DNA of 64,000 nt from Clostridium sp. KNHs205 (GTDB lineage: Bacteria; Bacillota; Clostridia; Lachnospirales; Lachnospiraceae): the NCBI RefSeq assembly GCF_000702945.1, contig NZ_JNLE01000003.1, forward strand, positions 4,263,501 to 4,327,500, in the 5' to 3' direction. The position numbers and the translations under genes were made by a program. Position 1 is the stretch's first letter. Every line of letters starts with the position of its first letter. Shown piece by piece: positions 1-11,542 of the stretch. The notes below the pieces were generated by a model that ran no database searches, had not been told where the DNA came from, and saw nothing but the letters and a program-made list of their open reading frames with translations.

Positions 1-589
1 CGTTACAATCTGGACAGCTCTGAACATTTCTAACCATACCGAATAAGGATTGCTGGGTATATACTACCTGGCCTTTACCACCGCACTTTTTGCAGGTCTC
101 TGTTCCGGTTCCCGGTTTTGCGCCGGAGCCGCCACAAGTAGTACACTCTTCTTTTAAGTTTATGTCTAATTCTTTATCAACTCCGGTTACTGCTTCTTCA
201 AAGGTGATTCTTACACCGGCACGGACATTAGGTCCCTTCATGGGGCCGTTACTGGCTCTTCTGGTTCTTCCACCTCCAAAAAGATCCCCGAAAATATCTC
301 CGAAGATATCCCCCATATCCATGTTGGTAAAATCAAATCCACCGGCACCACCGGCTCCACCGTCAAAGGCAGAGTGACCGAACTGGTCGTATTGTCTTCT
401 CTTATCTCCATCGCTTAATACTGCATATGCCTCTGAAGCTTCTTTAAACTTTACTTCTGCCTCCTTATCCCCCGGATTCGCATCGGGATGATACTTCTTG
501 GCAAGCTGTCTGTATGCTTTCTTTATTTCATCCTCTGTTGCAGTCTTGGACAATCCAAGGACCTCATAATAATCACGTTTATCTGCCAT
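1..589 (-). CDS. dnaJ: Chaperone DnaJ, N-terminal two-thirds (cut by window edge)
   Basis: Hsp40 co-chaperone that stimulates DnaK ATPase activity and delivers unfolded substrates. The ATG at 589 is preceded by an AGGAGG site. The 196 visible codons hold a J domain (about residues 1-70) with the HPD tripeptide at residues 34-36, a Gly/Phe-rich stretch (about 75-110), and the start of the zinc-finger region with CxxCxGxG repeats ([24 protein letters not shown]). The C-terminal substrate-binding domain lies outside the window. It is the last visible gene of the hrcA-grpE-dnaK-dnaJ operon, 187 nt after dnaK. Confidence 0.97.
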   Translation of the reverse strand, partial: MADKRDYYEVLGLSKTATEDEIKKAYRQLAKKYHPDANPGDKEAEVKFKEASEAYAVLSDGDKRRQYDQFGHSAFDGGAGGAGGFDFTNMDMGDIFGDIFGDLFGGGRTRRASNGPMKGPNVRAGVRITFEEAVTGVDKELDINLKEECTTCGGSGAKPGTGTETCKKCGGKGQVVYTQQSLFGMVRNVQSCPDCN

Positions 590-640
590 GCTCTAATCCA
601 TCCTCCTAAATAAAACAGCCTCTATTCTCTATATTGAGAA

Positions 641-664
641 ATAGGCAGTCCTTCGACTGCCTAT
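641..664. other. Hairpin in the dnaK-dnaJ spacer
   Basis: A perfect 10-bp stem, ATAGGCAGTC paired with GACTGCCTAT, closes a 4-nt loop about 50 nt upstream of dnaJ. No long U-run follows on either strand, so a strong terminator is unlikely. I infer an mRNA processing, stability or partial attenuation element that could set the DnaK:DnaJ ratio. Confidence 0.5.
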
Positions 665-776
665 TGTAATACTTTTGCATTTTCTCCGATTCGACAAGTC
701 AAATCATATTTTAATGAATTATGATACAATCGTCAAGCAAAAACTTAAAGGACTGTATTGTAACTAACAATTATAA

Positions 777-2663
<1,887 letters not shown>

Positions 2664-2727
2664 TTATTTTGCTTGATATATTAATATTTATGAAAGTGAA
2701 CCAGATAAGCCCACTTAGCTGCTTGCG

Positions 2728-3396
2728 TTAGTTTACTACTTTAACCATACTGTGACGGATTACCACATCCCTGTAGGTATATCCTTTTTGGAATTCTTCA
2801 GCTACAAGGTTCTCACCCTGTTCCGGATCTTCTGCATGCATCACTGCATTATGGAAATTGGGATCAAAGGGTTTGCCAACTGCTTCTATAGGCTTTAAGC
2901 CTGCATCTGAAAGAGCTGTGAACATCTGCTTATAGATCTTTTCAACACCTTGCGCAAAAGCACTTTCTCTTTCTTCTTCAGAAATGGCACCCAGACCGCG
3001 TTCGAAATTATCGATGACAGGAAGTATTTTCTCAATGATATCTCTTGCTCCGATTTCAAACATCTGAGATTTTTCTTTCTCGGAACGTTTTCTGAAATTA
3101 TCGAACTCAGCCATATTACGAATCAGTCTGTCGTTTAATTCATCAATCTTTAAGTCTTTCTTATCTTTTTTCTCTTTCTTGTCTTTTCGAAAGAAGGATT
3201 TTCCGGATTTCTGTCCGTCTTTTCCATCTTCTTCTGTATCTTCTGCGTCGGTCTCTTCAACTGTTTCTGCAGTGTCTGTATCCTCTGCTGCCACGTCAGA
3301 TTCCTGTTCCGTTTTTTCTAAGGTATCTTCTGAAACATCAGGATTGATATCCTGGTCTTTTAAGGTTTCATCCATAGAATTTGTTTTATCTTCCAC
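2728..3396 (-). CDS. grpE: Nucleotide exchange factor GrpE
   Basis: Releases ADP from DnaK and so resets the chaperone cycle. At 222 aa it is longer than usual because of a highly acidic N-terminal tail of about 85 residues (Glu/Asp/Thr-rich, then Lys-rich), followed by the coiled coil and the beta domain with NFERGLGA and FDPNFHNAVMH. The chosen start is GTG at 3396, the farthest in-frame start with a purine-rich AAGGCGG upstream; an internal ATG seven codons later has no visible site. It lies between hrcA and dnaK. Confidence 0.97.
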   Translation of the reverse strand: MEDKTNSMDETLKDQDINPDVSEDTLEKTEQESDVAAEDTDTAETVEETDAEDTEEDGKDGQKSGKSFFRKDKKEKKDKKDLKIDELNDRLIRNMAEFDNFRKRSEKEKSQMFEIGARDIIEKILPVIDNFERGLGAISEEERESAFAQGVEKIYKQMFTALSDAGLKPIEAVGKPFDPNFHNAVMHAEDPEQGENLVAEEFQKGYTYRDVVIRHSMVKVVN

Positions 3397-3438
3397 TTAT
3401 ACAAACCGCCTTTCCTTCTGTTAGGTTTTAAGACTATG

Positions 3439-4470
3439 CTAAGTCTTCTTCTTAAATATATCATCTAATTGTGCCATAAGGGTATGCAATATATTTACTA
3501 CTCTCTCATAATCCATACGCTTGGGTCCTATAATACCAATCTTGCCATATACGCCTTCTTCTATCTGATAGGTAGCAGTAACAACGGAACAATCCTTCAT
3601 GGACTTTACCGGTGTCTCACTGCCGATATAGACCTGTATGCCTCCTGATTCCGGAGCTTCCAGTTTATTGATGATGATGTCTGAAAGCTGTTCCTTCTCT
3701 TCCAGGGTGTCTATTAACTCCATTACCTTATCAACATCACTTAATTCCGGGTATTTCAATATATTGGTGGCACCGCTTGTGAAGATCTCCACATCTTCTT
3801 CTTCACTGATTGCTTCTGCTACGGCATCCAGTATATGGCTGACAAGCATATTGTAGTTCCCCGCCTGTTCCTTCATCTTTTGTATAAGGGACATGTTGAT
3901 TTCTGTAAGATCTAATCCCTGAAGGAAAGTGTTAAATACAATATTAAGCTTTAATATAATTTCTTTATTCAGACATTCGGTTACTTCAATGATCTTATTC
4001 TTAACTACATTACCCTCAACGAGAATAACGGCAAGAATATGTGTTGCGTCAACTTCCGTCAGCTGAATAAACTTTACCTTCTTGCTTCGGTATTGTGGCT
4101 TCGTCACCAGAGTGGTATAGTTGGTATTATCTGCCAAAAGCCTTGCCACTTGTTTTAACAACTGGTCAAGTTTACCTGCCTTCTCAAGAATCAATTCCTT
4201 CATTTCTTCCACTTCATGGGTTTTATCTTCTAATAAGGTATCCACATATAAGCGGTATCCTTTATCCGAAGGTATTCTGCCGGCTGAGGTATGGGGTTGA
4301 ATGATATATCCCAACTCCTCCAAATCTGCCATTTCATTTCTAATAGTGGCAGAGCTGAGATTCAGGTCGGTGTATTTCGATATGGTTCTTGACCCTACCG
4401 GTTCACCGGTTTCCAGATAATTTCGGATAATAGCCTGTAATATCTTCAATTTTCTTTCATCCAGTTCCAT
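3439..4470 (-). CDS. hrcA: Heat-inducible transcription repressor HrcA
   Basis: Repressor of class I heat-shock genes that binds CIRCE and needs GroEL for folding. The 343-aa protein begins with a winged-helix DNA-binding domain (SSATIRNEMADLEELGYI, about residues 38-56), followed by the GAF-like and dimerisation regions typical of the family. The ATG at 4470 follows AGGAGG. It is the first gene of its own operon, with a perfect CIRCE 25 nt upstream of the start, so autoregulation is expected. Confidence 0.98.
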   Translation of the reverse strand: MELDERKLKILQAIIRNYLETGEPVGSRTISKYTDLNLSSATIRNEMADLEELGYIIQPHTSAGRIPSDKGYRLYVDTLLEDKTHEVEEMKELILEKAGKLDQLLKQVARLLADNTNYTTLVTKPQYRSKKVKFIQLTEVDATHILAVILVEGNVVKNKIIEVTECLNKEIILKLNIVFNTFLQGLDLTEINMSLIQKMKEQAGNYNMLVSHILDAVAEAISEEEDVEIFTSGATNILKYPELSDVDKVMELIDTLEEKEQLSDIIINKLEAPESGGIQVYIGSETPVKSMKDCSVVTATYQIEEGVYGKIGIIGPKRMDYERVVNILHTLMAQLDDIFKKKT

Positions 4471-4494
4471 CGAATCCCTCCTGCTCTTTGATTG

Positions 4495-4521
4495 TTAGCA
4501 CTCACTTCAATAGAGTGCTAA
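4495..4521. promoter_or_regulatory. CIRCE operator
   Basis: A perfect match to the CIRCE consensus: TTAGCACTC, nine spacer bases, GAGTGCTAA. It lies between the promoter and the hrcA start codon, so HrcA bound here would block transcription of hrcA-grpE-dnaK-dnaJ. Confidence 0.98.
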
Positions 4522-4534
4522 TATCTTTATACAT

Positions 4535-4563
4535 AAAATAGCACTTAAGCTTTACTTTGTCAA
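4535..4563 (-). promoter_or_regulatory. Sigma-A promoter of the hrcA operon
   Basis: On the minus strand, TTGACA (4558-4563) and TATTTT (4535-4540) are separated by exactly 17 bp and point to CIRCE and hrcA. The promoter sits inside a longer inverted repeat, 4535-4546 with 4562-4573, whose arms contain the CIRCE core TAGCACT/AGTGCTA with a 17-nt rather than 11-nt gap between the cores. Confidence 0.8.
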
Positions 4564-4667
4564 GTGCTATTTTCAAAAAAATCCAATATTTTATGCATAA
4601 TTCTCACTTCAACTTATATAATACTTACTCGGGTAGTTTTCTCTTTATCAAGCTGAAAAATACTGCC

Positions 4668-5852
4668 CTAGAGCAAAAATCTTGCCATAACTGTATTACT
4701 TAAGTCAATCCCTTTAGCGGTTAGAAAAATCTGCCCGTTTTCTTCTGAAAGAAGTCCTTCTCTTACAGACTGTTCAATGGGTAAGCTATAAATACTTTCA
4801 ATGGAGGTCCCAAAAAGCTTATGAAATTCTTCTGTGTTTACTCCATCCATCAGCCTTAAGCCAAGAAACATAAACTCTTCCATCTGCTGTTTCTTATCAA
4901 GCAGTTCTACATCTTTTGGAAGGCTGTCTGCTATTCCTGCCTGCTCCAGATACTTTTTTAGATCTTCTTCCTTATGAAATCTTTTATTTTCAATTAATGA
5001 GGATGCCCCCAGACCCACACCCAGGTAATTCTTTCTGATCCAGTATGATATATTGTGTCTGCATTCCCTGTTCATAAGGGCATAATTAGAAATCTCATAA
5101 TGTCCGTATCCGGCAGCCTTAAGCCGTTCTGCGGTACTCCAATACATTGTCCTGTCCAGCTCATCATCAAAGGAAACCTCGGAATATTTTTCATAAAAAG
5201 GTGTTCCTTCTTCTATTATAAGGCTATAGGCAGATATATGCTCCGGTCTTAAGCTTATAACCTTCTCTAATACTTCCATCCAGTCCTGTAATGACTGCCA
5301 GGGAAGAGCAGACATAAGGTCAATGTTTATGTTTTGAAAGCCCGCCTCCCGGGCCGCCATGTAAGTGTCTAAAAATGTTTCATAGGTATGAATTCTGCCC
5401 AGGAGCTTTAAGTCCTTGTTATCAGCAGATTGAAGGCCCATACTGATACGGTTTAATCCAGCTTCCTTTAATATAAGGAGCTTCTCCCTGCTCACCGTTC
5501 CAGGATTTACTTCTATGGTTGCCTCAATATAATCCTCCATTGGTAACCCACTGCTATGTTTCTCATCAGAAAGATATCGGTCCTCTATTCGAAAAACATC
5601 CTTTACCGTTTCCATGATACGGACCAGCTCTTCTTCCGTTAAGGTGGAGGGTGTTCCCCCTCCCATAAATATTGTGCTGATCCTGTAATCCTCAGTTAAA
5701 TATCTGTAGCTGCCAATCTCCTTTATTAAAGCATCGACATAAGCAGCTTTCGTTCCCTGGTCAGCTGCTGCTGATAGAAAATCACAGTAGTTGCATTTTT
5801 TTTCGCAGAAAGGTATGTGTATATATAACCCCAAGTCTTTTTTCTTTTCCAC
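4668..5852 (-). CDS. hemW: Radical SAM heme chaperone HemW-like protein
   Basis: Member of the HemN/HemW radical-SAM family; HemW proteins bind heme and one [4Fe-4S] cluster rather than oxidising coproporphyrinogen. The 394-aa protein has the CxxxCxxC motif in PFCEKKCNYCDF (Cys16, Cys20, Cys23), then GGGTPS and the HemN C-terminal domain. The annotated start is GTG at 5852 with GGAGG 11 nt upstream. Its position between lepA and hrcA is the standard Firmicutes arrangement and supports HemW over HemN. Confidence 0.92.
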   Translation of the reverse strand: MEKKKDLGLYIHIPFCEKKCNYCDFLSAAADQGTKAAYVDALIKEIGSYRYLTEDYRISTIFMGGGTPSTLTEEELVRIMETVKDVFRIEDRYLSDEKHSSGLPMEDYIEATIEVNPGTVSREKLLILKEAGLNRISMGLQSADNKDLKLLGRIHTYETFLDTYMAAREAGFQNINIDLMSALPWQSLQDWMEVLEKVISLRPEHISAYSLIIEEGTPFYEKYSEVSFDDELDRTMYWSTAERLKAAGYGHYEISNYALMNRECRHNISYWIRKNYLGVGLGASSLIENKRFHKEEDLKKYLEQAGIADSLPKDVELLDKKQQMEEFMFLGLRLMDGVNTEEFHKLFGTSIESIYSLPIEQSVREGLLSEENGQIFLTAKGIDLSNTVMARFLL

Positions 5853-6075
5853 TTAACTGTTAACCTCCACGGTTTGTGCGCATATTGAGTGCAATAAATA
5901 TGCATTTAATATTTTAATCAAAAATTCTTCTGATTATGTGATCTAAGCTGGTTCCGAATAATCCTTTTTTGAGAGCAGTTCATATAATAAACCATCAAAA
6001 AAAGAAAACCAAATAACATCACAATAACAGAAGAATTTTATTAATATATTATTTTCTAATTATAAGGTAATCTTA

Positions 6076-7884
6076 CTAATCTTCATCCAGCTTCAACACA
6101 CTCATAAAGGCTTTCTGAGGTATCTCTACATTACCCACCTGGCGCATACGTTTCTTACCTTCTTTTTGCTTCTCTAACAGCTTTCTTTTACGTGATATAT
6201 CACCGCCGTAACATTTAGCAAGTACATCTTTTCTCATCGCTTTAACAGTTTCTCTGGCAATAACCTTGCTGCCGATAGCTGCCTGAATGGGAATTTCAAA
6301 GAGCTGTCTCGGAATCTCTTCCTTCAGCTTGCCGCACATTTTCCTGCCACGTTCATAGGCTGACTCCCCGTGTACGATAAAGGACAGAGCATCCACTTCT
6401 TCTTTGTTTATCAGAATATCCAGTTTCACAAGTTCGGACTGTACATATCCCTTCATTTCATAGTCAAAGGAGGCATAACCTTTAGATCTGGACTTTAATG
6501 CATCAAAGAAGTCATAGATAATTTCATTTAAAGGCAGATCATATTTTAACAATGCTCTGGTAGTTTCCATGTATTCCATACCAAGATATATACCTCTTCT
6601 CTCCTGGCATAGGTTCATTATTGCACCTACAAACTCTGTGGTAACCATGATTTCTGCGCTTACCATTGGCTCCTCCATCATCTCTATCTCAGAAGGGTCG
6701 GGTAAATTGGAGGGGTTTGTTATTTCAAGGATCTGACCATCTGTCTTATGAACCTTATATACAACACCCGGAGCTGTTGTTACGATATCCAGGTTATATT
6801 CTCTCTCTAACCGTTCCTGAATGATTTCAAGATGCAATAAGCCTAAAAAGCCGCATCGGAATCCAAATCCCAAGGCCGCAGAGGTCTCCGGCTCAAATTG
6901 AAGAGCCGCATCATTTAACTGAAGCTTCTCAAGAGCATCTCTTAAATCGGGATACTTAGCACCGTCAGCGGGATACATACCGCAGTAAACCATGGAGTTT
7001 ACCTTTTTATAGCCCGGCAGTGCCTGCTTGCAGGGATTTGTCGCATCAGTTACGGTATCGCCTACTCTGGTATCACGTACATTCTTTAAACTTGCAGTCA
7101 CATAACCTACCATGCCGGCTGTGAGTTCTTCACAGGGGATAAATTGTCCCGCACCAAAGGTTCCAAGTTCAACAACCTCTGCGGTTGCTCCGGTTGCCAT
7201 CATTTTTATAGTGGTATCTCTGGTTATCTTTCCTTCCATGACACGGCAGAAAATAATAACCCCTTTATAGGAATCATATTTTGAGTCGAAGATCAATGCT
7301 TGCAAGGGAGCTGTTACATCTCCTTTGGGAGGTGCTATTTTGGTTACGATCTGTTCTAATACTTCTTCAATGTTAAGTCCTATTTTTGCAGAAATCAGCG
7401 GTGCATCCTGTGCTTCCAGCCCTATTACATCCTCAATCTCAGCTTTCACCCTTTCAGGCTCCGCACTGGGTAAGTCTATTTTATTGATAACCGGCATAAT
7501 ATCCAGGTTGTGGTCCAGTGCCAGATATACATTGGCAAGAGTCTGCGCTTCAATTCCCTGCGCAGCATCCACTACCAGAATCGCACCTTCACAGGCTGCA
7601 AGGCTTCTGGATACCTCATAGTTGAAATCCACATGTCCCGGAGTATCGATAAGGTTAAAGATATACTCTTCGCCGTTCTTTGCCTTGTATACGGTTCTGA
7701 CAGCCTGAGCTTTTATGGTTATTCCTCTTTCCCTCTCAAGTTCCATGTTATCAAGTACCTGTGCCTGCATTTCCCTGCTGGTCAGCAGGCCTGTCTTTTC
7801 TATAATACGATCCGCAAGGGTTGATTTGCCGTGATCTATATGAGCAATGATGCAGAAATTGCGAATATTGCTTTGTTCAATCAT
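6076..7884 (-). CDS. lepA: Elongation factor 4 (LepA)
   Basis: Ribosome-associated GTPase that acts on stalled or mistranslocated ribosomes. The 602-aa length is standard. The G1 motif is AHIDHGKST near the N-terminus, with DTPGHVDF (G3) and NKIDLP (G4), and the LepA-specific C-terminal domain ends in [21 protein letters not shown]. The ATG at 7884 follows AGGAGG. It lies downstream of spoIIP with a large inverted repeat between them. Confidence 0.99.
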   Translation of the reverse strand: MIEQSNIRNFCIIAHIDHGKSTLADRIIEKTGLLTSREMQAQVLDNMELERERGITIKAQAVRTVYKAKNGEEYIFNLIDTPGHVDFNYEVSRSLAACEGAILVVDAAQGIEAQTLANVYLALDHNLDIMPVINKIDLPSAEPERVKAEIEDVIGLEAQDAPLISAKIGLNIEEVLEQIVTKIAPPKGDVTAPLQALIFDSKYDSYKGVIIFCRVMEGKITRDTTIKMMATGATAEVVELGTFGAGQFIPCEELTAGMVGYVTASLKNVRDTRVGDTVTDATNPCKQALPGYKKVNSMVYCGMYPADGAKYPDLRDALEKLQLNDAALQFEPETSAALGFGFRCGFLGLLHLEIIQERLEREYNLDIVTTAPGVVYKVHKTDGQILEITNPSNLPDPSEIEMMEEPMVSAEIMVTTEFVGAIMNLCQERRGIYLGMEYMETTRALLKYDLPLNEIIYDFFDALKSRSKGYASFDYEMKGYVQSELVKLDILINKEEVDALSFIVHGESAYERGRKMCGKLKEEIPRQLFEIPIQAAIGSKVIARETVKAMRKDVLAKCYGGDISRKRKLLEKQKEGKKRMRQVGNVEIPQKAFMSVLKLDED

Positions 7885-8033
7885 TTATTAAGTTCCTCCT
7901 GCAAAAATGAGTTGATCCTTTTTCCTAATTTCGGTCAATATGGGTATTATAGCATATGAAAAGGAGAGTGACAAGCAGATTAGATTACTTGAGAGGGTAA
8001 GTGGACGTGAATATTAGGTCTTTGGCAACGGAC

Positions 8034-8267
8034 GAGGAGCATGGCTTATAGGAATCCATTTTCTTGTTCAGGGTACCAAATTCCACTAAAATGGCAGCAG
8101 CTGTCCCTTGTGCGGGAAAAATTATACCAAACTCGCTGGAAAGGTCTTATGAGTGTAGGGCTGTGTGCTCAAACAGTGGTATAATTTTTCCTAGGGACAA
8201 CTGCTTCCATTTAAGTGTCATTAGGTATCCTTCAATAGAAAATTCCTTCCTATAAGCCATGCTCCTC
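8034..8267. repeat. Long imperfect inverted repeat (MITE-like or structured RNA)
   Basis: This 234-bp segment of the 478-bp spoIIP-lepA spacer folds on itself almost end to end. The outer arms share a perfect 21-bp stretch beginning GAGGAGCATGGCTTATAGGA, followed by mismatched matches around GGCAGCAGCTGTCCC / GGAAGCAGTTGTCCC and a perfect inner 15-bp block, GGAAAAATTATACCA with its complement. Terminal inverted repeats with no coding content suggest a MITE; a long structured transcript is the alternative. The rest of the spacer (7885-8033 and 8268-8362) shows no gene. Confidence 0.75.
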
Positions 8268-8362
8268 TGTTTTATTGGCATTAAGGTTACCCGATTGCTT
8301 ATGATTTTATACATTGGTTATAACGTTCTTTACTTTATTTTTATGATTTCACTTTTGTTAGC

Positions 8363-9745
8363 TTATTCTTCACCTTGCAGTACCTGGTCAAGTACCTCTG
8401 CCAGATATTTCATGGAGTTCTTTTCTTCCTGTACGGTATTTTTGGCTGTACCTACTTCTGCCAGGATTGATTTTTCTCTTAGATGCAGATTGAAGCGGTA
8501 GCCTTTTAGGTAGTTCTTGTACATTAGCCCCGGGAACAGTTCTCTTCCCTTTAGCTGGAGCTGCAGGCTGAAGGCCAGGTTTGCCTGTAGATTGGGGTTA
8601 TACAGACTGGCTATGTCTTCTCCTTTTGAGTTACGGCTTAGTCCGTTAAAGAGCATGATATTTGCAACTTTTTCACCGTTTAGGTTCACTACTCTTTTAT
8701 TTCCCTCATCTCTATGGAGATCTATTACTACTTCCACAGTCGGATTTTTCTTTAAAAGCTTTGTGACACCGTCTTTTGCGTAGTTATAGGCAAGGTTACG
8801 GTCCAGATACCCTCCCATCATGTCATATTTCGTTTTGTCATGAATTACGTTGTAACCATACTCTGTCTCTAGGATGTCAGCCAGTACTTCGCCTACACCT
8901 ACTACCGTATCTGCTACTTTTCCGCTCCTGCTGTCTGCAAATGCTTCCTGGGAATGGGTATGGTATATCAGTATTTGCGGCTTGTCTTCTTTTGTTTTTA
9001 ATGTCATATCCATTCCTAACATTGCTTTTGCATCAAATATTGAGTCTTTTACTGATGTGGTACCATCCACTATGTAAAAATTATTATATAAAAAATGCTT
9101 ATTTTCCAGCTGTTCCAGCGTATAGTGTTCGCCATTTCCAAAGCTGATAGCCTGTTTGTGACTATCATCTATGTGGCTGGTGCCTTCATCCTCCAGATAA
9201 AATTCTCCGTTTATTATATCTATGGGCAGCATGGTACTGTTGATTCCTTTAGAGTCTACTGCCACTGCATCTCCGGGTTCTTCTGATGTTTCAGCAACCG
9301 TATTCCCTGAAGTCTGTTGAGTGGTATGTACACCCTGTTTAATAAGCTTTAAATAATCGTCATACCTTAAAAGTGTGTTATCTTTAGCGGAATAAATCAA
9401 AGGATTATTATTTATGTATTGATTACTTTTCTCACTTTCTGTTTCAGTGGCATTCGCAACATATTCATTGATTGGGAAACTATGTATCATTCCGCTTAAG
9501 GCATAGCTGCTGTTACTGTTTTCACTGGTATCTCTTACATATTGGAATATGGAATTATGATTCTCCAAAACATAATTGCTTATAACGGTTATTACTTTTT
9601 CTTTCAGTGATATACTTGTTTTCGCCAGGCCGTTATTGCCAAGTACATTTATTCCCTTAATGAGTACCGTAAAACTTAATATAAGTATAATTGACCAGAG
9701 AGTCATAAAAAACATTCTTTCAGCCTTGTAGCGATATCTTCTCAT
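8363..9745 (-). CDS. spoIIP: Stage II sporulation protein P
   Basis: Peptidoglycan amidase/endopeptidase that, with SpoIID and SpoIIM, thins septal wall and drives engulfment in the mother cell. The 460-aa protein has an N-terminal membrane anchor (about residues 11-31), a variable Ser/Thr/Asn-rich middle, and the SpoIIP catalytic domain with the metal-binding motif YHTHSQEAF (His262, His264) and VVIDLHRDEG. The ATG at 9745 follows GAGGAG. It is preceded by gpr, the classic clostridial order. Confidence 0.97.
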   Translation of the reverse strand: MRRYRYKAERMFFMTLWSIILILSFTVLIKGINVLGNNGLAKTSISLKEKVITVISNYVLENHNSIFQYVRDTSENSNSSYALSGMIHSFPINEYVANATETESEKSNQYINNNPLIYSAKDNTLLRYDDYLKLIKQGVHTTQQTSGNTVAETSEEPGDAVAVDSKGINSTMLPIDIINGEFYLEDEGTSHIDDSHKQAISFGNGEHYTLEQLENKHFLYNNFYIVDGTTSVKDSIFDAKAMLGMDMTLKTKEDKPQILIYHTHSQEAFADSRSGKVADTVVGVGEVLADILETEYGYNVIHDKTKYDMMGGYLDRNLAYNYAKDGVTKLLKKNPTVEVVIDLHRDEGNKRVVNLNGEKVANIMLFNGLSRNSKGEDIASLYNPNLQANLAFSLQLQLKGRELFPGLMYKNYLKGYRFNLHLREKSILAEVGTAKNTVQEEKNSMKYLAEVLDQVLQGEE

Positions 9746-9940
9746 TCCTTACTCCTCATTTCATTTACAGCATTGTATAATTACACCTTATTTATCTTAT
9801 GCCGTAAGTGAGATTCTGATAACTTATCCATCCATATTTAAGAAATTTTTAAGACATGCCCTTGCCGGTCCTGGTTTCCTGTGTTCTGATGACCTCTGGT
9901 TATCAAATATTGCTTATATTTCATATTGAGCAGATAAAAC

Positions 9941-10003
9941 GAAGTGCTCTTTTGTTGTTCTGATTTTCAGATTCACCTTAATCAGCCATCAAAAGAACAC
10001 TTC
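9941..10003 (-). terminator. Terminator-like hairpin after gpr
   Basis: Read on the minus strand, GAAGTGTTCTTTTG and CAAAAGAGCACTTC form a 14-bp stem with one G-U pair, starting about 10 nt after the gpr stop and followed by GTTTTA. The loop is long (about 35 nt), so termination may be partial. Confidence 0.6.
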
Positions 10004-10013
10004 TAAATGCTTC

Positions 10014-10922
10014 TTATACGAAGCACTCATTCAAAGCTTCTGATATGGTATAACTCATTTGCTTTACAGCTTCATCTATATTTTTAGGTGTAACGAACAT
10101 TGTTTTCATGCTCTGGCTTCCAAGTTCACTGGTAAATTGGTTGATTTCCTGTTCTTTGAAGCCTTGTCCTTGCATAAAACGCTCCATCGTATCCTTAACA
10201 ATCGTTGCAGCATCTACTACTGTAGGAATACCTACGGCAATTACATCAACGCCAAGACTTTCCTTATTGAGAGCTTTTCTGTTATTTCCCACACCGGACC
10301 CGGGACTGATTCCAGTATCTGTTATTTGTATGGTCTTATTTACCCTGTCTACACTTCTTGCCGCCAATGCATCGATTACAACTATTAGTTTCGGTTTGGT
10401 CTCATTTATGATTCCTTTTAGTATTTCACTTGTTTCCATTCCGGTCTGGGCCATTACCCCCGGTGCTATAGCGCTGATATTTCCCATTTTGTTCTTTGTA
10501 AGAAACTCACTTCCATATTCCTCTTTTAAATGTCTTGTAACTAATAAATTCTCCACGACTTGTGGTCCCAAAGCATCTGGTGTTACATCTCTATTCCCTA
10601 GTCCTGCTACCAATATTTCCTTTCCGGCTATATTTCCGGCTAATTGACGAACATATTTTACAATCTCCTTCGAGATGGGTTCATGGTAGCTCTCATCAGA
10701 ATCTCCCAGATTAGCAGCTTCAATGGTTATATAGTTGCCAATAGGTTTTCCCATTGCTTTGGCACCTCTTTCTTCCTTGATTGTTACTGTAGTAACCTTT
10801 ATGTCTCTTTTTTTATTGTACTCTTCTTTTAGTATCACACCTTGTATTTCTACATCATCCTCGGGAAAAGTTTCACGGATCTCCAGTGCAAGGTCGGTTC
10901 TTGGCAGGCTTAATTTATCCAT
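10014..10922 (-). CDS. gpr: Germination protease GPR
   Basis: Aspartyl-type endoprotease that degrades small acid-soluble spore proteins at germination; made as a zymogen in the forespore. I chose the ATG at 10922 (302 aa), with an AAGGAGG site, because the protein then begins MDKLSLPRTDLALEIRE, matching the family N-terminal propeptide; an upstream in-frame ATG at 10997 overlaps the rpsT promoter region. Conserved stretches include LVAGLGNRDVTPDALGP and VIDALAARSVDRVNKTIQ. It heads the gpr-spoIIP pair. Confidence 0.96.
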   Translation of the reverse strand: MDKLSLPRTDLALEIRETFPEDDVEIQGVILKEEYNKKRDIKVTTVTIKEERGAKAMGKPIGNYITIEAANLGDSDESYHEPISKEIVKYVRQLAGNIAGKEILVAGLGNRDVTPDALGPQVVENLLVTRHLKEEYGSEFLTKNKMGNISAIAPGVMAQTGMETSEILKGIINETKPKLIVVIDALAARSVDRVNKTIQITDTGISPGSGVGNNRKALNKESLGVDVIAVGIPTVVDAATIVKDTMERFMQGQGFKEQEINQFTSELGSQSMKTMFVTPKNIDEAVKQMSYTISEALNECFV

Positions 10923-10985
10923 CGGATATGATTCCTCCTTATATGTTTTTAAACTTATTTTTTGCAATTTTTTTGGAATTATGTA

Positions 10986-11014
10986 TTGACATAACATATG
11001 CTTTATAATACTAT
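10986..11014 (+). promoter_or_regulatory. Promoter for rpsT
   Basis: TTGACA (10986-10991) and TACTAT (11009-11014) have 17-bp spacing and point at rpsT. Overlapping TATAAT matches at 11004 and 11014 have poorer spacing. The roughly 115-nt leader carries a hairpin, CAGTTC-CCAG-GAACTG (11069-11084), which could serve in autoregulation by S20, but that is inference. Confidence 0.7.
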
Positions 11015-11135
11015 ATAATAGTATGTTTACATTAGAACGTCCGTGTCCGGATTTAATGGAACAAGAACCAGTTCCCAGGAACTGATGTGATTGAAAAATT
11101 ACTCAAAATTTAACATAGTTGTGGAGGTGTACGAT

Positions 11136-11399
11136 TTGGCTAACATTAAATCTGCTAAAAAGCGTATTTTAGTTAATGAAACAAAAGCGTTAAGAAACAA
11201 AGCTATCAAGTCTAAAGTTAAGACTACTATAAAGAAAGTTGATGCTGCCGTGGCTGCCGGTGACAAAGACCTTGCTAAGACAAGCTTACTTGCTGCTATT
11301 TCTGAAATTGATAAAGCAACATCCAAAGGTGTTTATCATAAGAATACTGCTTCAAGAAAAGTTTCCCGTTTAAGCAAAGCTGTTAATACTCTTGCTTAA
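11136..11399 (+). CDS. rpsT: 30S ribosomal protein S20
   Basis: Primary 16S rRNA-binding protein of the 30S subunit. The 87-aa sequence is Lys/Ala-rich and fits the S20 pattern ANIKSAKKRI...NKAIKSKVKT...ASRKVSRLSKAVNTLA. I chose the TTG start at 11136 because GGAGG lies 8 nt upstream and the mature ANIKSAKKR N-terminus follows directly; an in-frame ATG at 11091 has no such site and adds non-family residues. The UUG start matches the translational autoregulation known for S20 in E. coli, although regulation here is inferred. Confidence 0.96.
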   Translation: MANIKSAKKRILVNETKALRNKAIKSKVKTTIKKVDAAVAAGDKDLAKTSLLAAISEIDKATSKGVYHKNTASRKVSRLSKAVNTLA

Positions 11400-11443
11400 G
11401 AACGAAAGAATCTGAATTAACCCGTTCAGATTTATAATAGAAA

Positions 11444-11484
11444 GAAATAGAGCCGTTGCTTCTGGTAACGGCTCTATTTCTTTT
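11444..11484 (+). terminator. rpsT terminator
   Basis: A perfect 14-bp stem (GAAATAGAGCCGTT with its complement at 11467-11480) closes a 9-nt loop, followed by TTTT. It is the best intrinsic terminator in this part of the window. Confidence 0.93.
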
Positions 11485-11542
11485 GTTTATTCGCTGGGAT
11501 TATATAGTTTGCAGATATATACATGAGTTTATACCTGTAATG

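Noticed and set aside
8064..8255. 63-codon plus-strand ORF in the spoIIP-lepA spacer
   Set aside because: It lies inside the inverted repeat, has no ribosome site and its composition follows the repeat.
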